From the NCBI GenBank assembly GCA_029582155.1, contig CM055897.1:94780046-94844045 (forward strand): 64,000 nucleotides of DNA, given 5' to 3'. Position 1 is the stretch's first letter. Every line of letters begins with the position of its first letter. A program made the position numbers and the translations under genes. A model generated the notes under the pieces. The model worked only from the letters and a program-made list of their open reading frames with translations. It was not told the DNA's origin and searched no databases. The stretch is from Panopea generosa (Eukaryota > Mollusca > Bivalvia > Adapedonta > Hiatellidae). Of this stretch, positions 47,563 through 60,599 are shown piece by piece.

Positions 47563-48005
47563 AGGACACTTTACCTCCTCCTCCGTGTGTATATTAAAAA
47601 AGACAGAACGACGGCCTTGGCATTATATTAACAATGGATAACATATATTTCAATCTTTTAAAAATGAACTGAAAACTATATTTCTATTATATATATTTGG
47701 TTATCCAAAAAATATCATGTTATGCCCCACCCACTTTTTTATATGTTCTTTTTAACCAAAACTCTTAAAACATATAAGTTGGGATAATTAGATTTTTTTT
47801 ATATTTTAGTTTCCTTTGGGTCACAATTTTTTAAGAAAAATCATAGGCTGTCGTGCATTTTAAAGTATTGCATGTTTTTATGTTATTAGAAAAATGTTTA
47901 TATTCAGTCTATCATACACATCAAGGACTATATAATTCCTTGTACACATGTACAACTTTTTGAAATAACGAAATACGTTTTTTCTATAATGAAAATATAT
48001 ATATT

Positions 48006-48102
48006 CCACCTTTACTTATGTACCCCTACCCCCTATGGTTTTTTTTGGAAAGAAAAAGATGCAAAAAAAAAAACCATAGGGGGGAAATATACATAAGTGT
48101 GG
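48006..48102. repeat. Short near-perfect palindrome
   Basis: CCACCTTTACTTATGTA at the left is mirrored by TACATAAGTGTGG at the right, with an inner CCCCTATGGTTTTTTTT/AAAAAAAACCATAGGGG stem of 17 bp. About 97 bp, loop about 20 bp; probably a tiny MITE. Confidence 0.6.
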
Positions 48103-48521
48103 CTTAAATAGTTCTATGTATCCTATGATGGCTACGGAAACTTATAATGGTCACCACTTGTTGAGATGATTTAATGGGGAAACCAGATAAAAATCTCGAT
48201 TTTGTGATTATTTTTCTTGATATGTTGTTTTAAAATGTCTTCTCAGCGGCAACTGCCATCGCATATTTACGTATATTAACTGGCTATCTAGGTAAGACTT
48301 GTGTTACCACTTATCTAACTGAATAAATAGATAATGTTGTAACCATGCCATATTTGCTTAATATATTTCCATGGTTACCCTTAAGAATTTAGAATTGTTT
48401 TATATTACATCTCTTTAATTTTCAATCATAAAAAGTAACTTATTTAACAGTGTGTCTATATTTAAAATAACGGCCATTTTTATTATATCATTTCTTAAGA
48501 ACGGACGCAATTGGGATAATT

Positions 48522-48863
48522 ATGGGTGAGGTGACGGCCATGTTCGGGTGCTGTCACAAAAAGATTGAGCAACTTGAGGCACGCTACCGACATACCTGGA
48601 CTGTTTACGGTTTGCAGCGACCTGATGGTAACCCCCTAAAGACGAATACTGGAACCGATCATTACATCACGTTGACGCACTTATGTCAGCGTCGGTTGCC
48701 AGCTCTCTTCACTGCTGGGGGTATGGTGTATCAGCCGACTCTTCGTTATCGTTTGCGTCGTAAATCCCAACCAATCGGAGCACGGCGCCCATACACTGGT
48801 CAAATAATGACCCGACGTCATCGCGCTGCCACGTTTTTATGGGCGCGACGTCATCTGAACTGA
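48522..48863 (+). pseudogene. Tc1/IS630-like transposase N-terminal fragment
   Basis: Encodes a helix-turn-helix region around FGCCHKKIEQLEARYRHTW, then DHYITLTHLCQRR, LRYRLRRKSQPIGARRPYTG and MTRRHRAATFLWARRHLN before a stop. The spacing and the ARRPY-G...RHR...WARRHL block are typical of Tc1-like DNA-binding domains. The DDE catalytic part is missing, so it is a fragment. Confidence 0.68.
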
Positions 48864-49933
48864 AAAATGGCAGGTTCACCAGGCAATACTTGGCACAGAT
48901 CAATGTTTTCACATGGCCGGTAGTTTCCCCTGTTCCTTACCAAAATTAAGAATAACTGTGCCATAAAGCGAGAGAAAACCACCAAAACTCGGGCGTTTCA
49001 GCAAGAATCGAGGACTTTGCCAAGTGCTTTGTTTTTGCGTTACGTTACGTCGAGGCGCCGTAAAATTAATGAATTCATACCTGTAAACTAGCCTTTAACG
49101 AAAATTAATGCAAGTGACAAATTCTGGCCCAAATTCGATGACCTGAACGTAAAATAACGAGTGTTTGATATTTTCAGATTTTTTATTTTGACCCCCACCG
49201 ACTTTTCCATTGTATCACTATGAAAATGCTCGTGCCAGACAGATTTAATAAATGATATCAATCCCCAAATAAACAAATTTAATATTTGAATATGATTTAT
49301 AACTATAGCCTGTTTGGCTTTCTTGAAAATGTTACTCAAATAAGAACGTTTCGTTTTTTGCTCAGTATACATACTCTCACATATCACTCAATGTTAATAA
49401 GTGTCTAAGTAGTGTCCAGTAGTCTGGAATATTTAAGGAAGACAAAAACCACAGACTAAGAAAACGACTCCTGAAACTCCAGCATATAATTGATAAGAGA
49501 CTTCAGAATTACAGAAACAGTGTTCATAAATAATACATGATTGGTGGCGAAAAAACACAGTCTGTAATGAATAGCATGTCTGGCCAGAAACATGTGTATT
49601 TTTTTTTTAAAAAAAAGTCGTCATTTAAAGAAATTGCAGACGACGACAAGCGACAATGGATGGCACTAGGTAAAGTACAGACTATGAGCTACATAGAGGG
49701 GGCGGGTCTTAATGTAGATATTGCCTTATGATATAAATAACTCTAACTCTCTTACTTGTTTCAGACTCATTATTACAGCAGTTACTGCCCTTTATCTATA
49801 TTCGTTGTTATTGATTCTTAATAGAAAATATTGTCTCGGTATGGATAATTTACTCTCCTAATGCCAAAAGAATATTGATGACCTTATTTTGAATTAAGCT
49901 AATTTTTGGAACTAGGTAAAGACCACAGATGTA

Positions 49934-50192
49934 TACAGGTGGTGGAGTTTTCCTGGATCCAGGATCGGACGGTCAAAGTTTCGATCCTCCGCCACTGAAC
50001 TATAAGTGGTGTCTTTGAATAAAACTCTCCATTCGCATATGCTTAGTACGTGTAGTGGAAGGGCCGAATCTTAGCTGTAAGAATTTGTGGCCCAACCCCA
50101 TTTCAAAATGTTTTAAATAAAATGTTCTAACCAGAACGACTTTGTCCATCATTTGTAGTAACTTTTCTCAATCGAAGTAATATAAATAAGAT
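49934..50192 (+). mobile_element. tRNA-derived SINE, family A, with insertion
   Basis: B box GTTTCGATCC, body TGGTGTCTTTGAATAAAACT and CATATGCTTAGTACG, tail CAATCGAAGTAATATAAATA. It is longer than other copies because of about 60 bp of extra sequence in the body. Confidence 0.58.
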
Positions 50193-50651
50193 AAGTTTAA
50201 CCTTAACTTAAGCACGGTTGAAATTTTTGACTCATGTTGACGTATCCAATCAATCTCTTTTTAATGGGGTTAAACGCCATTTTCATATATATCCAGTCTT
50301 ATTGGTGGAGGAAGACATCAGAATAAATCAACATACACAGTTTGTGTCACAATATTGAGACGTGTCACGTTCAAATTGAAAACAAATGGACGTAGGCTTA
50401 TTTCTCTCTTGGGGTAGACATACAACTTGATCTCATTAACAAAGATTAATAAACAACTTTGCTCAATCCCATAGTACTAGTGTACAGCGAGTTTATTAAA
50501 GTGGACGTTGGAATATTCTAAACATTTGTTGGCGGAACCAAGTCTGATTAATAAAGAGGCCCAAGAGGACCTTAAACGCTCTACTTGAAGCAAGTGAACA
50601 GATGAACATTAATTTTTAGAAGCAATGTTTTTATAAGTTCCCCAATAAAGT

Positions 50652-50729
50652 TAGGCTGGTCCCCGGTCTCATATAATATAAGAAAGCGAAGGCAACGCCG
50701 AGAGCATTTTGGGTCCGAGAACCAGGCTA
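50652..50729. repeat. Small inverted-repeat element
   Basis: TAGGCTGGTCCCCGG at the left and CCGAGAACCAGGCTA at the right form imperfect inverted termini around a 50-bp interior. A related word (CCAGACTGATCCTCGGTCTC) occurs at about 44436. Confidence 0.4.
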
Positions 50730-50869
50730 CCATAAAGTGTGCTTATAAGCCCCAGGCGGTGACACATGTGACGGCTCTAGATTTTACTCCTGGGACCCGG
50801 CTTCTCCAAAATGTTAAGAAGACCACAAGGCAAACAAAATCACAAATAAATTACCTTGGGTATATAGTC

Positions 50870-51500
50870 CTTGAACTTTTAGAGAACGTATTTGTTTTAA
50901 GTTTCTCTTAAAATGGGCTTATGGAAAATTTCCTTACTATTGTGGTTATATAACTGCTGTGCCAGTTGGTTAAGATTCATTGTGAAAAACGTGGAGATTC
51001 TATCACGTCTACACGAAAATGTTGATTTCGCCTATATAACTGTGTAAAATAGTGACCCCGCCCCCACTCCTGTGGTGGTATCAAGTTTGAAAACAGAAAC
51101 CTGACTTTAACAAACCGAAAAGGGGACCATCATGCAATGGTAAATGTGAAATATTGATGGCCTTGGCCTTAAACTTTTAGAGATTTTTTTTAAAGTTCGC
51201 TAGAAAAGTGCTCAAAAACCCTGTGGTAGGGGCATTCATTTTGTGGTCCACTCAAACGGGTTCAACAATTTATCCGAGATATTGTTGTTATATAATTGCG
51301 GTTAAGATTCACAGAAAAATGAGAATGCTACCGTGGTAACAATATTTTCCTTATATTAACTCAATGTAAGATAGTGACCCCAAATTTGAACACATGAATT
51401 GGATTTGAACAAATCCTTTAGGGGGCATTCGTGCAAGATACCATGTAATATGTCTAAACCATTTTTTTGTAGTTTTCTTTCAAATTTAATAATACGACTT
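50870..51500. repeat. Two diverged copies of a roughly 300-bp repeat
   Basis: Words such as GATTCTATCACG/AGAATGCTACCG, ATAGTGACCCC, AACAAATCC/AACAAACCG and GGCATTCRTGCAA occur in the same order around 50990-51190 and 51290-51500. No coding capacity seen. Confidence 0.45.
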
Positions 51501-52224
51501 GTGGCGGGGGCATTTGTGGTCGAACCACACTGGTTCAGGAACTTAGAAATTAGGGTATGAATACATAACTTTCGCTTTGTCAACAAAATGTTAGTTTCAC
51601 ATCTTTCATGTGGGTCTCTAACAGAATAAAGAACAAAAATCAATGATCAATATAAAAAAATAAGGATGCTTTCGCGTCTATAAGAAAATGGTTAACAGAC
51701 GAATGATAAGTTGGACATAAGGCATTTATAAGCATGCCATCAGCGCTGACTGGACTTTGGCCAGTATAGTTAAAATTAGGAGCAGTGCAATTATCACAAT
51801 ATGTTTAAACGTTAACACTGTTAACACAAAGGTCACAGGCCTGCAACGAGCAAACACGATTAAGAATGGTTCCCTATCCCTCCTCATCGCAACTACGACA
51901 GGGTACCAAACTAGCGGATATTTTAATTTTAGAAAAGTCGTGTTCAAAGCTCCAAGTTCGGCCTTTATGGTAAGTTTATTTACATGTCTATCTCTACCTT
52001 AATGATGAAGATATCTTATTGCAACCATATATATACCATACTTTTACGTTTTATCTGTAAAAAAACTAATCAAATGATGCAGGGCCTAGATTTTGAAGTT
52101 GGCCCATAAATGCCTAGTCAAAGTGAAAATGAGTGAGTGGAGTACGTGTTGTGTGGCAAGTTAGGAGCTTATATGGTTTTTGATTAATGTGTATGATAAT
52201 TATGACGCGTAGAGGCATATAAAC

Positions 52225-52490
52225 CAGGGGCGTTCCTAGGAGTTTTTTTAGTATATGCCCAGGGGAGGGGGTTGTCCCTCTTGTACTTGCGCCCCGAGTT
52301 TTATTTGGTTATAAGATCTGCTATTGAGTTAATTTTTAACAACTTTAACATGTACTGAAGTCATTCAAATTGCCCAAAATTATACGGGTTTACTAGTTCC
52401 CAGAGCACAAATCCCTTACCCAATAGCATACATTTTTAGTTTCCACATTCAAGTGTATTTGAAGTTTGAGTATGCCGGGGAACGCCCCTG
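52225..52490. mobile_element. hAT-like MITE
   Basis: 266 bp with 12-bp inverted termini CAGGGGCGTTCC and GGAACGCCCCTG, flanked by TAAAC on both sides (52220-52224 and 52491-52495). The CAGGGG start suggests hAT, although only 5 bp of an expected 8-bp duplication match. Confidence 0.65.
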
Positions 52491-53147
52491 TAAACACTAA
52501 TTAAGTCACTGGTTTGCCTTATGTTTGGTACGGCGGTCCTGTTGTGTTAAATAAAGAGGACATCAGTTGTATTTTACTTGCATATAATTTACATCAATTA
52601 TCTTTGTAGGTGCAACGAATCATTAATTTTGACATTTTCTTTGTTTTCTTAGAAAAAATTGGAAGAATGATTTTTAGGCACCTTTATATTTTGGGGTTTA
52701 TCATTGTTTGTAATAGTAAAATGCCATACATAAAGATATATTCACATACATAAAGTTCATAACTCCACCTCCAAACACACATAAATATTTGGATAGATTT
52801 GTTTGAAAAATGTCGTAAGTACAAAGAATTATGATGGCATATAGTAATCACAGTGTCCGTCCGTCCGTCCTCTCACACAAATGTGTTTTTTAAGTGTCTA
52901 TAGGGTTTCGGGTTAGTAGTTTTTTTTAACGGTTGATGAACAGTTATGTAGATGTAAGACACTTAACAACAGATTAGCCACACAATTAATAAACTAGGCA
53001 CTTAAATATCTATTCTTGAGAACATCCGTCTGTCCTTCTGTCCGTTATTTCGTGTCCGGCCTGTAACTTTGTCCTGCATTAATGGATTTTATAAATACTT
53101 GCTACAAATGATCAACATAATATGAACAGAACAGAACAGAACATCCA

Positions 53148-56100
53148 GATTGATAATAGTCTCAGTTTGTGTAATATTCTGTTATTGATGCTGTAGTCTC
53201 AGTATGTGTAATATTCTGTAGCTGGTGTTGTAGTCTCAGCATGTGTAATATTCTGTTTCTGTTGTTGTAGTCTCATTATGCATAATAATCTGTAGCTGGT
53301 AATATAGTCTCAGTATGTGTACTATTCTGTAGCTGTTGTTGTAGTCACAGGATGTGTACTATTCTGAAGCTGTTGTTATAGTCTCAGTTTTCATAATATT
53401 CTGTAGCTGTTGTTATAGTCTCAGTTTCCATAATATTCTGTAGCTGTTGTTATAGTCCCAGTTTGTGTAATATTCTGTAGCTGAAGTTATAGTCTCAGTA
53501 TGTGTAATACTCTGTAACTGTAGTTATAGTCTCGGTAAGCAAAATATTGTTTAGCTGATGTTATAATCGCAGTATGCCTTATATTCTTACGCTGTTTTCA
53601 TAGTCTCAGTGTGAGTAATATTCTGTAGCTGTTATTATAGTCACGGTACGTGTAATAATCTGTAGCTGTTGTTATAGTCTCTGTATGCATAATAATCTGT
53701 AGCTGTTGTTATAGTCTCAGTATGTGTAATAATCTGTAGCTGTTATTATAGTCTCAGTATGTGTAATAATCTGTAGCTGTTGTTATATTCTCAGTATGTG
53801 TACTATTTTGTAGCTGTTGTTATAGTCTCAGTGTGAGTGATATTTTGTAGCTGTTGTTATAGTCTCAGTATTTGCAATAATCTGTAGCTGTTGTTATAGT
53901 CTCAGTGTGAGTAATAATCTGTAGCTGTTGTTATAGTCTCAGTATGAGTACTATTCTGTAGCTGCAGTTATAGTCTCAGTATGCATACTAATCTGTAGCT
54001 GTTTTTATAGTCTCAGTATGTGTAATAATCTGTAGCTGTTGTTATAGTCTCAGTATGTGTAATAATCTGTAGCTATTGTTATAGTCTCAGTATTTGCAAT
54101 AATCTGTAGCTGTTGTTATAGTCTCAGTGTGAGTAATAATCTGTAGCTGTTGTTATAGTCTCAGTATGAGTACTATTCTGTAGCTGTAGTTATAGTCTCA
54201 GTATGCATACTAATCTGTAGCTGTTTTTATAGTCTCAGTATGTGTACTAATCTGTAGCTGTTGTTATAGTCTCAGTATGTGTAATGATCTGTAGCTGTTG
54301 TTATAGTCTCAATATGTGTAATAATCTATAGCTGTTGTTATAGTCTCAGTATGTGTACTATTTTGTAGCTGTTGTTATAGTCTCAGTGTGAGTAATAATC
54401 TGTAGCTGTTGTTATAGTCTCAGTATGAGTACTATTCTGTAGCTGTAGTTATAGTCTCAGTATGCATACTAATCTGTAGCTGTTGTTATAGTCTCAGTTT
54501 GCATACTAATCTTTAGCTGTTTTTATAGTCTCAGTATGTGTAATAATCTGTAGCTGTTGTTATAGTCTCAGTATGTGTAATATTCTGTAGCTGTAGTTAT
54601 AGTCTCAGTTTGTGTAATATTTTGTAGCTGTAGTTATAGTCTCAGTAAGCAAAATATTGTTTAGCTGATGTTATAGTCGCAGTATGCTTAATATTCTTAC
54701 GCTGTTTTCATAGTCTCAGTGTGAGTAATATTCTGTAGCTGTAGTTATAGTCTCAGTATGTGTCATATTCTGTAGCTGTTGTCATAGTCTCAGTGTGAGT
54801 AATAATCTGTAGCTGTTGTTATAGTCTCAGTTTGTGTAATAATCTGTAGCTGTTGTTATAGCCTCAGTATGTGTACTATTCTGTAGCTTTAGTTATAGTC
54901 TCAGTATGTGGTCTATTCTGTAGCTGTAGTTATAGTCTCAGTTTGTGTAATATTCTGTAGCTGTAGTTATAGTCTCAGTATGTGTAATATTCTGTAGCTG
55001 TAGTTATAGTCTCAGTGAGAGTAATATTCTGTAGCTGTTGTCTTAGTCTCAGTGTGAGTAATATTATGTAGCTGTTATTATAGTCTCTGTATGTGTAAAT
55101 TATTCTGTAGTTGTTGTTTTAGTCTTAGTACTCGTAATATTCTGTAGATGTTGTTTTAGTCTCTGTATGCCTTAAACTCTGTAGCTGTTGATATAGTCAA
55201 CGTATGTATAATATTCTGAAGCTGTCAGTATGCATAATATTCTGATTTTTTCTCCTCCTATTTCTGTTGTTGCAGTCTCAATATAGATTATATTCTAAAG
55301 CTGATGTTATATTCTCAGTATTTGTTATAATATATAGCTGTTGTTATAGTCAAAGTATGTGTAATATTCGGTAGCTGTGTATGTAGTCTCCGTATGCATA
55401 AAATACTGAAACTGTTATTATAGTCTCAGTTTGCATTATATTCTGTAGCTGTTGTTGTAGTGTATGTCTTAGTATGTGTAATATTCTGCAGTTGTTGTTA
55501 TGGTCTCAGTACGTGTGATATTTTGTAGCATTTTTTATATTCGTAGCACATGTACTTTTCTATTGCTGGTGAAAAAGTATCTTTATGTATAATATTTGTA
55601 GCATTTGGTAGAGTTTCAGTACGTTATGGTGTGTCTATGCATAACATTCTGTAGCTGTTGTTATCGTCTCAGTATGTGTAATATTATGTAGCTGTCTCAG
55701 TATGTGTAATATTATGTAGCTGTTGTCATAGTATCAGTATGAGTAGTATTATGTAGCTGTTGTTATTGTCTCAGTATGTGTAATATTATGTAGCTGTTGT
55801 CATAGTATCAGTATGAGTAGTATTATGTAGCTGTTGTTATTGTCTCAGTATGTGTAATATTATGTAGCTGTCTCAGTATGAGTAATATTATGTAGCTGTT
55901 GTCATAATATCAGTATGTGTAATATTATGTAGCTGTTGTCATTGTATCAGTATGAGTAGTATTATGTAGCTGTTGTTATTGTCTCAGTATGTGTAATATT
56001 ATGTAGCTGTCTCAGTATGTGTAATATTATGTAGCTGTTGTCATAGTATCAGTATGAGTAGTATTATGTAGCTGTTGTTATTGTCTCCGTATGTGTAATA

Positions 56101-58456
56101 TTATGTAGCTGTTGTCAAAGTATCAGTATGAGTAGTATTATGTAGCTGTTGTTATTGTCTCAGTATGTGTAATATTATGTAGCTGTCTCAGTATGTGTAA
56201 TATTATGTAGCTGTTGTCATAGTATCAGTATGAGTAATATTATGTAGCTGTTGTCATAGTATTAGTATGTGTAATATTATGTAGCTTTTGTCAAAGTATC
56301 AGTATGAGTAGTATTATGTAGCTGTTGTTATTGTCTCAGTATGTATAACATTACGTAGCTGTTTCAGTATGTATAATATTATGTAGCTGTTGTCATAGTA
56401 TCAGTATGAGTAGTATTATGTAGCTGTTGTTATTGTCTCAGTATGTGTAATATTATGTAGCTGTCTCAGTTTGTGTAATATTATGTAGCTGTTGTCATAG
56501 TATCAGTATGAGTAGTATTATGTAGCTGTTGTTATTGTCTCAGTATGTGTAATATTAAGTAGCTGTTGTCATAGTATCAGTATAAGTAGTATTATGTAGC
56601 TGTTGTTATTGTCTCAGTATGTGTAATATTATGTAGCTGTCTCAGTATGTGTAATATTATGTAGCTGTTGTCATAGTATCAGTATGTGTAATATTATGTA
56701 GCTGTTGCCATAGTATCAGTATGAGTAGTATTATGTAGCTGTTGTCATTGTCTCAGTATGTGTAATATTATGTAGCTGTCTCAGTATGTGTAATATTATG
56801 TAGCTGTTGTCATAGTATCAGTATGAGTAGTATTATGTAGCTGTTGTTATTGTCTCAGTATGTGTAATATTATGTAGCTGTCTCAGTATGTGTAATATTA
56901 TGTAGCTGTTGTCATAGTATCAGTATGAGTAGTATTATGTAGCTGTTGTTATTGTCTCAGTATGTGTAATATTATGTAGCAGTCTCAGTATGTGTAATAT
57001 TATGTAGCTGTTGTCATAGTATCAGTATGAGTAGTATTATGTAGCTGTTGTTATTGTCTCAGTATGTGTAATATTATGTAGCTGTCTCAGTATGTGTAAT
57101 ATTATGTAGCTGTTGTCATAGTATCAGTATGTGTACTATTTTGTAGCTGTTGTTATTGTCTCAGTATGTGTAATATTATGTAGCTGTTGTCATAGTATCA
57201 GTATGAGTAGTATTATGTAGCTGATGTTATTGTCTCAGTATGTGTAATATTATGTAGCTGTCTCAGTATGTGTAATATTATGTAGCTGTTGTCATAGTAT
57301 CAGTATGAGTAGTATTATGTAGCTGTTGTTATTGTCTCAGTATGTGTAATATTATGTAGCTGTCTCAGTATGTTTAATATTTTGTAGCTGTTGTTATTGT
57401 CTCAGTATGTGTAATATTATGTAGCTGTTGTCGTAGTATCAGTATGAGTAGTATTATGTAGCTGTTGTTATTGTCTCAGTTTGTGTAATATTATGTAGCT
57501 GTCTCAGTATGTGTAATATTATGTAGCTGTTGTCATAGTATCAGTATGAGTATTATTATGTAGCTGTTGTTATTGTCTCAGTATGTGTAATATTATGTAG
57601 CTGTCTCAGTATGTGTAATATTATGTAGCTGTTGCTATTGTCTCAGTATGTGTTATATTATGTAGCTGTTGTCATATTATCAGTATGAGTAGTATTCTTT
57701 AACTGTTGTTATTGTCTCAGTATGTGTAATATTATGTAGCTGTTGTCATAGTATCAGTATGAGTAGTATTCTTTAGCTGTTGTTATAGTCTCATTATGTT
57801 AAATTTTTTGTAGCTATTGTTATGGTCTTAGTATGTGTTATATTCTATAGCTGTTGTTTTGGTCTTAATATGTGTACTATTTTGTAGCTGTTGTTATGGT
57901 CTTAGAACGTGTAATATTTTGTAGCTGTTATTATAATCTCAGTAAGTGTAATATTTTATTACTGTTATGTAGTTTCAGAATGTGTAATGTTCTATTGCTG
58001 TTGTTGCAATAAATGTTTTATTATTTAGCTGTTGCTACATTTTCAGTATGCATAATAATTTGTAGCTGTTGTAATAGTCTCTGTATGAGTTATATTCTCT
58101 AGCTGTTGTTATAGTGTCATTATGTGTTATATTATGTAGGTGTTGTTATAGTCATAGTTTGTGTTATACTCTGTATTTGTTATTGAAGTTTCAGTATGCA
58201 TAATATTTTATAGCTGTTGGTTTAGGCTCAGTATGCGTAATATTCTATAGCTGTTGGTTTAGGCTCAGTATGCGTAATATTCTATAGCTGTTGGTTTAGG
58301 CTCAGTATTTGAAATATTCTTTAGCTGTTGTTATCAGTCTTAGTATGTGTACTATTCTGTAGCTGATGTCATAGTCTCATTATATGTAATATTTTGTAGG
58401 CGTTGTTATTATCTCAGTATGTATAATATTCTGTAGCTGATGTTTTTGTCTCTGTA
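53148..58456. repeat. 5.3-kb minisatellite of 37-bp monomers
   Basis: Roughly 140 copies of a 37-bp monomer with core TGTAGCTGTTGTTATAGTCT followed by a CAGTATGTGTAAT-like half. Copies from 53.15 to 55.64 kb differ by scattered substitutions (TAATAATC versus TAATATTC endings). 55.64-57.79 kb is a higher-order block (separate entry) and 57.79-58.46 kb is decayed again. A last unit occurs at 58801-58843. All frames have stops. Confidence 0.9.
55640..57790. repeat. 102-bp higher-order repeat within the minisatellite
   Basis: Three monomer types are arranged as a 28-bp shortened unit (GTAGCTG directly joined to TCTCAG), a 37-bp unit with GTTGTCATAG and a 37-bp unit with GTTGTTATTG. The shortened junction GCTGTCTCAG (or close variants) occurs near 55691, 55867, 56006, 56182, 56358, 56460, 56636, 56775, 56877, 56979, 57081, 57257 and 57359, at steps of 102, 139 or 176 bp, that is 102 plus 0, 1 or 2 extra 37-bp units. 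Confidence 0.87.
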
Positions 58457-58843
58457 GGTTAAATTGTCATATGTGGTATGTCTATAGATTTACTTGATAC
58501 AAATGTTTGATTTTATAAACATTTATATCGCGCTTTCCTAAAGTCGGCATGAACATTATATAAACGTTTCACTTTTCATTTCTGAGAGCCCCACAAAGTG
58601 AATAGAATGTAGAGAAGAATAACCAAGGAAGCCGGTGGGTTGCTTCTCAGTAACGACATCGATATGTTAATCAATAACTTAATAATAATTGAGTAATTCG
58701 TAGATATGTCACATATAAATAAATGCCACATTTATTTTAAATGTCACTTATAAATAAATGTCACATATAACCATATTGCAACATGTTTAATGTTGATGTT
58801 TCAATAGTCTCAATATATGTACTATTCTGTAGCTGTGGTTATA

Positions 58844-59560
58844 GTTACTACTACTACTACTACTAATAATAATAATAGTCTTTTTTTACAGAGGGTTACA
58901 CATTTAGTTACAAACTAATCTTCCATGAGGCCCTCTATTATTTACAATGCATATACATGTATTAAATATACAAACAATTTAATATGTCAAATATCAAATG
59001 TAAAAACTGTCATACGACTAGTCACATATACATAATACAGTATACAGAGATATGAAAGCAATATCTAACCAGACTTACACACATTCATGCACACACTCAC
59101 ACTCATATGCAAGCATTTACAAACACACAGACATAAACACATACATGCGTACACTATAAGTTCATGCTCATTTTTAAGTTGATCAGGATAAAACAAATTA
59201 TTTTAGTATTTAGATGTTGACTAATTCGATTTCATCCATTTAACACAATTATTATGAAAAGAGTTAAGAGAATCTAATTTTTTCAGGTGATTTGGAAGAA
59301 AATTATTCCAAATGATAGGACCTGAATAACTTAGGATCTGTTTAAATATTTCTTTATATGGTCTAGGCGTAGCAAAATCCTTTGGTGAAATGTGTCGTAG
59401 TGCTGGTAAACTTTCATTTTGGCCTCTTGATTTAAACATTTCATTTATGTATACTGGTGTTAAATCATTTGATTTTATACATGAATTTGGCTTTATGTTT
59501 ATATTGAGAATGGCCGTCACGAAGAAGGCAAATGAAACGATAAACAATATTGATGCCAAA
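58844..59560 (-). mobile_element. LINE 3' end with (ATT/AGT)n tail
   Basis: A minus-strand frame (59221-59559) encodes LPALRHISPKDFATPRPYKE and then YSGPIIWNNFLPNHLKKLDS, matching the closing GP-x-x-WN-x-LP motif of LINE reverse-transcriptase proteins. A 3' UTR-like stretch follows, ending in AATAATAATAGTAGTAGTAG-type repeats at 58844-58875. The tail abuts a unit of the 37-bp minisatellite. Confidence 0.65.
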
Positions 59561-59700
59561 TATGCATGAATTACACGCCGTTATAATGTCTACTGATTTA
59601 TACTGTATTTAATTTATGATTTAAAGTCGAATTTTGAATTTTCATTGATTGATGAAAAACATTAGGCCAGTTTTATGTTTGAGAAGCCCAAAATCGTTAA

Positions 59701-60587
59701 ACTAATGCTATATGTATCAAAATTTCATGTGTGGATATTACCATGCAATACTGTTATATACTACATGTATAGCATATTATACAATGCTATGTGTATCAAA
59801 ATTTCATGTGTGGATATAACCATGCAATACTATTATATACTATATGTATAACATATTAAACAATGCTATGTGTATTACAATTTCATGTGTGGATATTACC
59901 ATGCAATACTATTATATACTACATGTATAACGTATTATACAATGCTATGTGTATCACAATTTCATGTGTGGATATTACAATGCAATACTATTATATACTA
60001 CATGTATAACGTATTATACAATGCTATGTGTATCACAATTTCATGTGTGGATATTACCTTGCAATACTATTATATACTACATGTATCACATATTATACAA
60101 TGCTAGGTGTATCACAATTTCATGTGTGGATATAACCATGCAATACTATTATATACTACATGTATAACATATTATACAATGCTATGTGTATTTCAATTTC
60201 ATGTGTGGATATTACCATGCAATACTATTATATACTACATGTATAACATATTATACAATGCTATGTGTATCAAAATTTCATGTGTGGATATTTCCATGCA
60301 ATACTATTATTTACTATATGTATAACATATTATGCAATGCTATGTGTATTACAATTTCATGTGTGGATATTACCATGCAATACTATTATATACTACATGT
60401 ATAATATATTATACAATGCTATGTGTATTACAATTTCATTTGTGGATATTACCATGCAATACTATTATATACTACATGTATAATATATGATACAATGCTA
60501 TGTGTATTACAATTTCATGTGTGGATATTAACATGCAATACTATTATATACTACATATATAACATATTATACAATGCTATGTGTATT
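59701..60587. repeat. 79-bp satellite, about 11 copies
   Basis: Units start with ATGCTATGTGTAT and contain TTTCATGTGTGGATATTACC and ATACTACATGTATAACATAT. The 79-bp step is exact over the array. Because 79 is not a multiple of 3, an open frame rotates through all three phases from unit to unit and yields overlapping, nearly identical short frames on the plus strand; these are not genes. Confidence 0.9.
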
Positions 60588-60599
60588 ACTTGTTTAGGC

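Larger units (their letters stand above)
46600..48500. other. Gene-free AT-rich DNA
   Basis: Contains the G22 run, a G-rich tract and the 97-bp palindrome. No conserved frame seen. Confidence 0.5.
48950..52200. other. Gene-free repeat-derived DNA
   Basis: Contains a SINE (49934), a small inverted-repeat element (50652) and diverged repeats (50870-51500). Frames at 49088-49387, 49537-49731, 51356-51643 and 51757-52002 show no recognisable domain. Confidence 0.45.

Noticed and set aside
53148-58456. CRISPR-like array
   Set aside because: The repeats are directly adjacent monomers with no unique spacers, and the context is eukaryotic.
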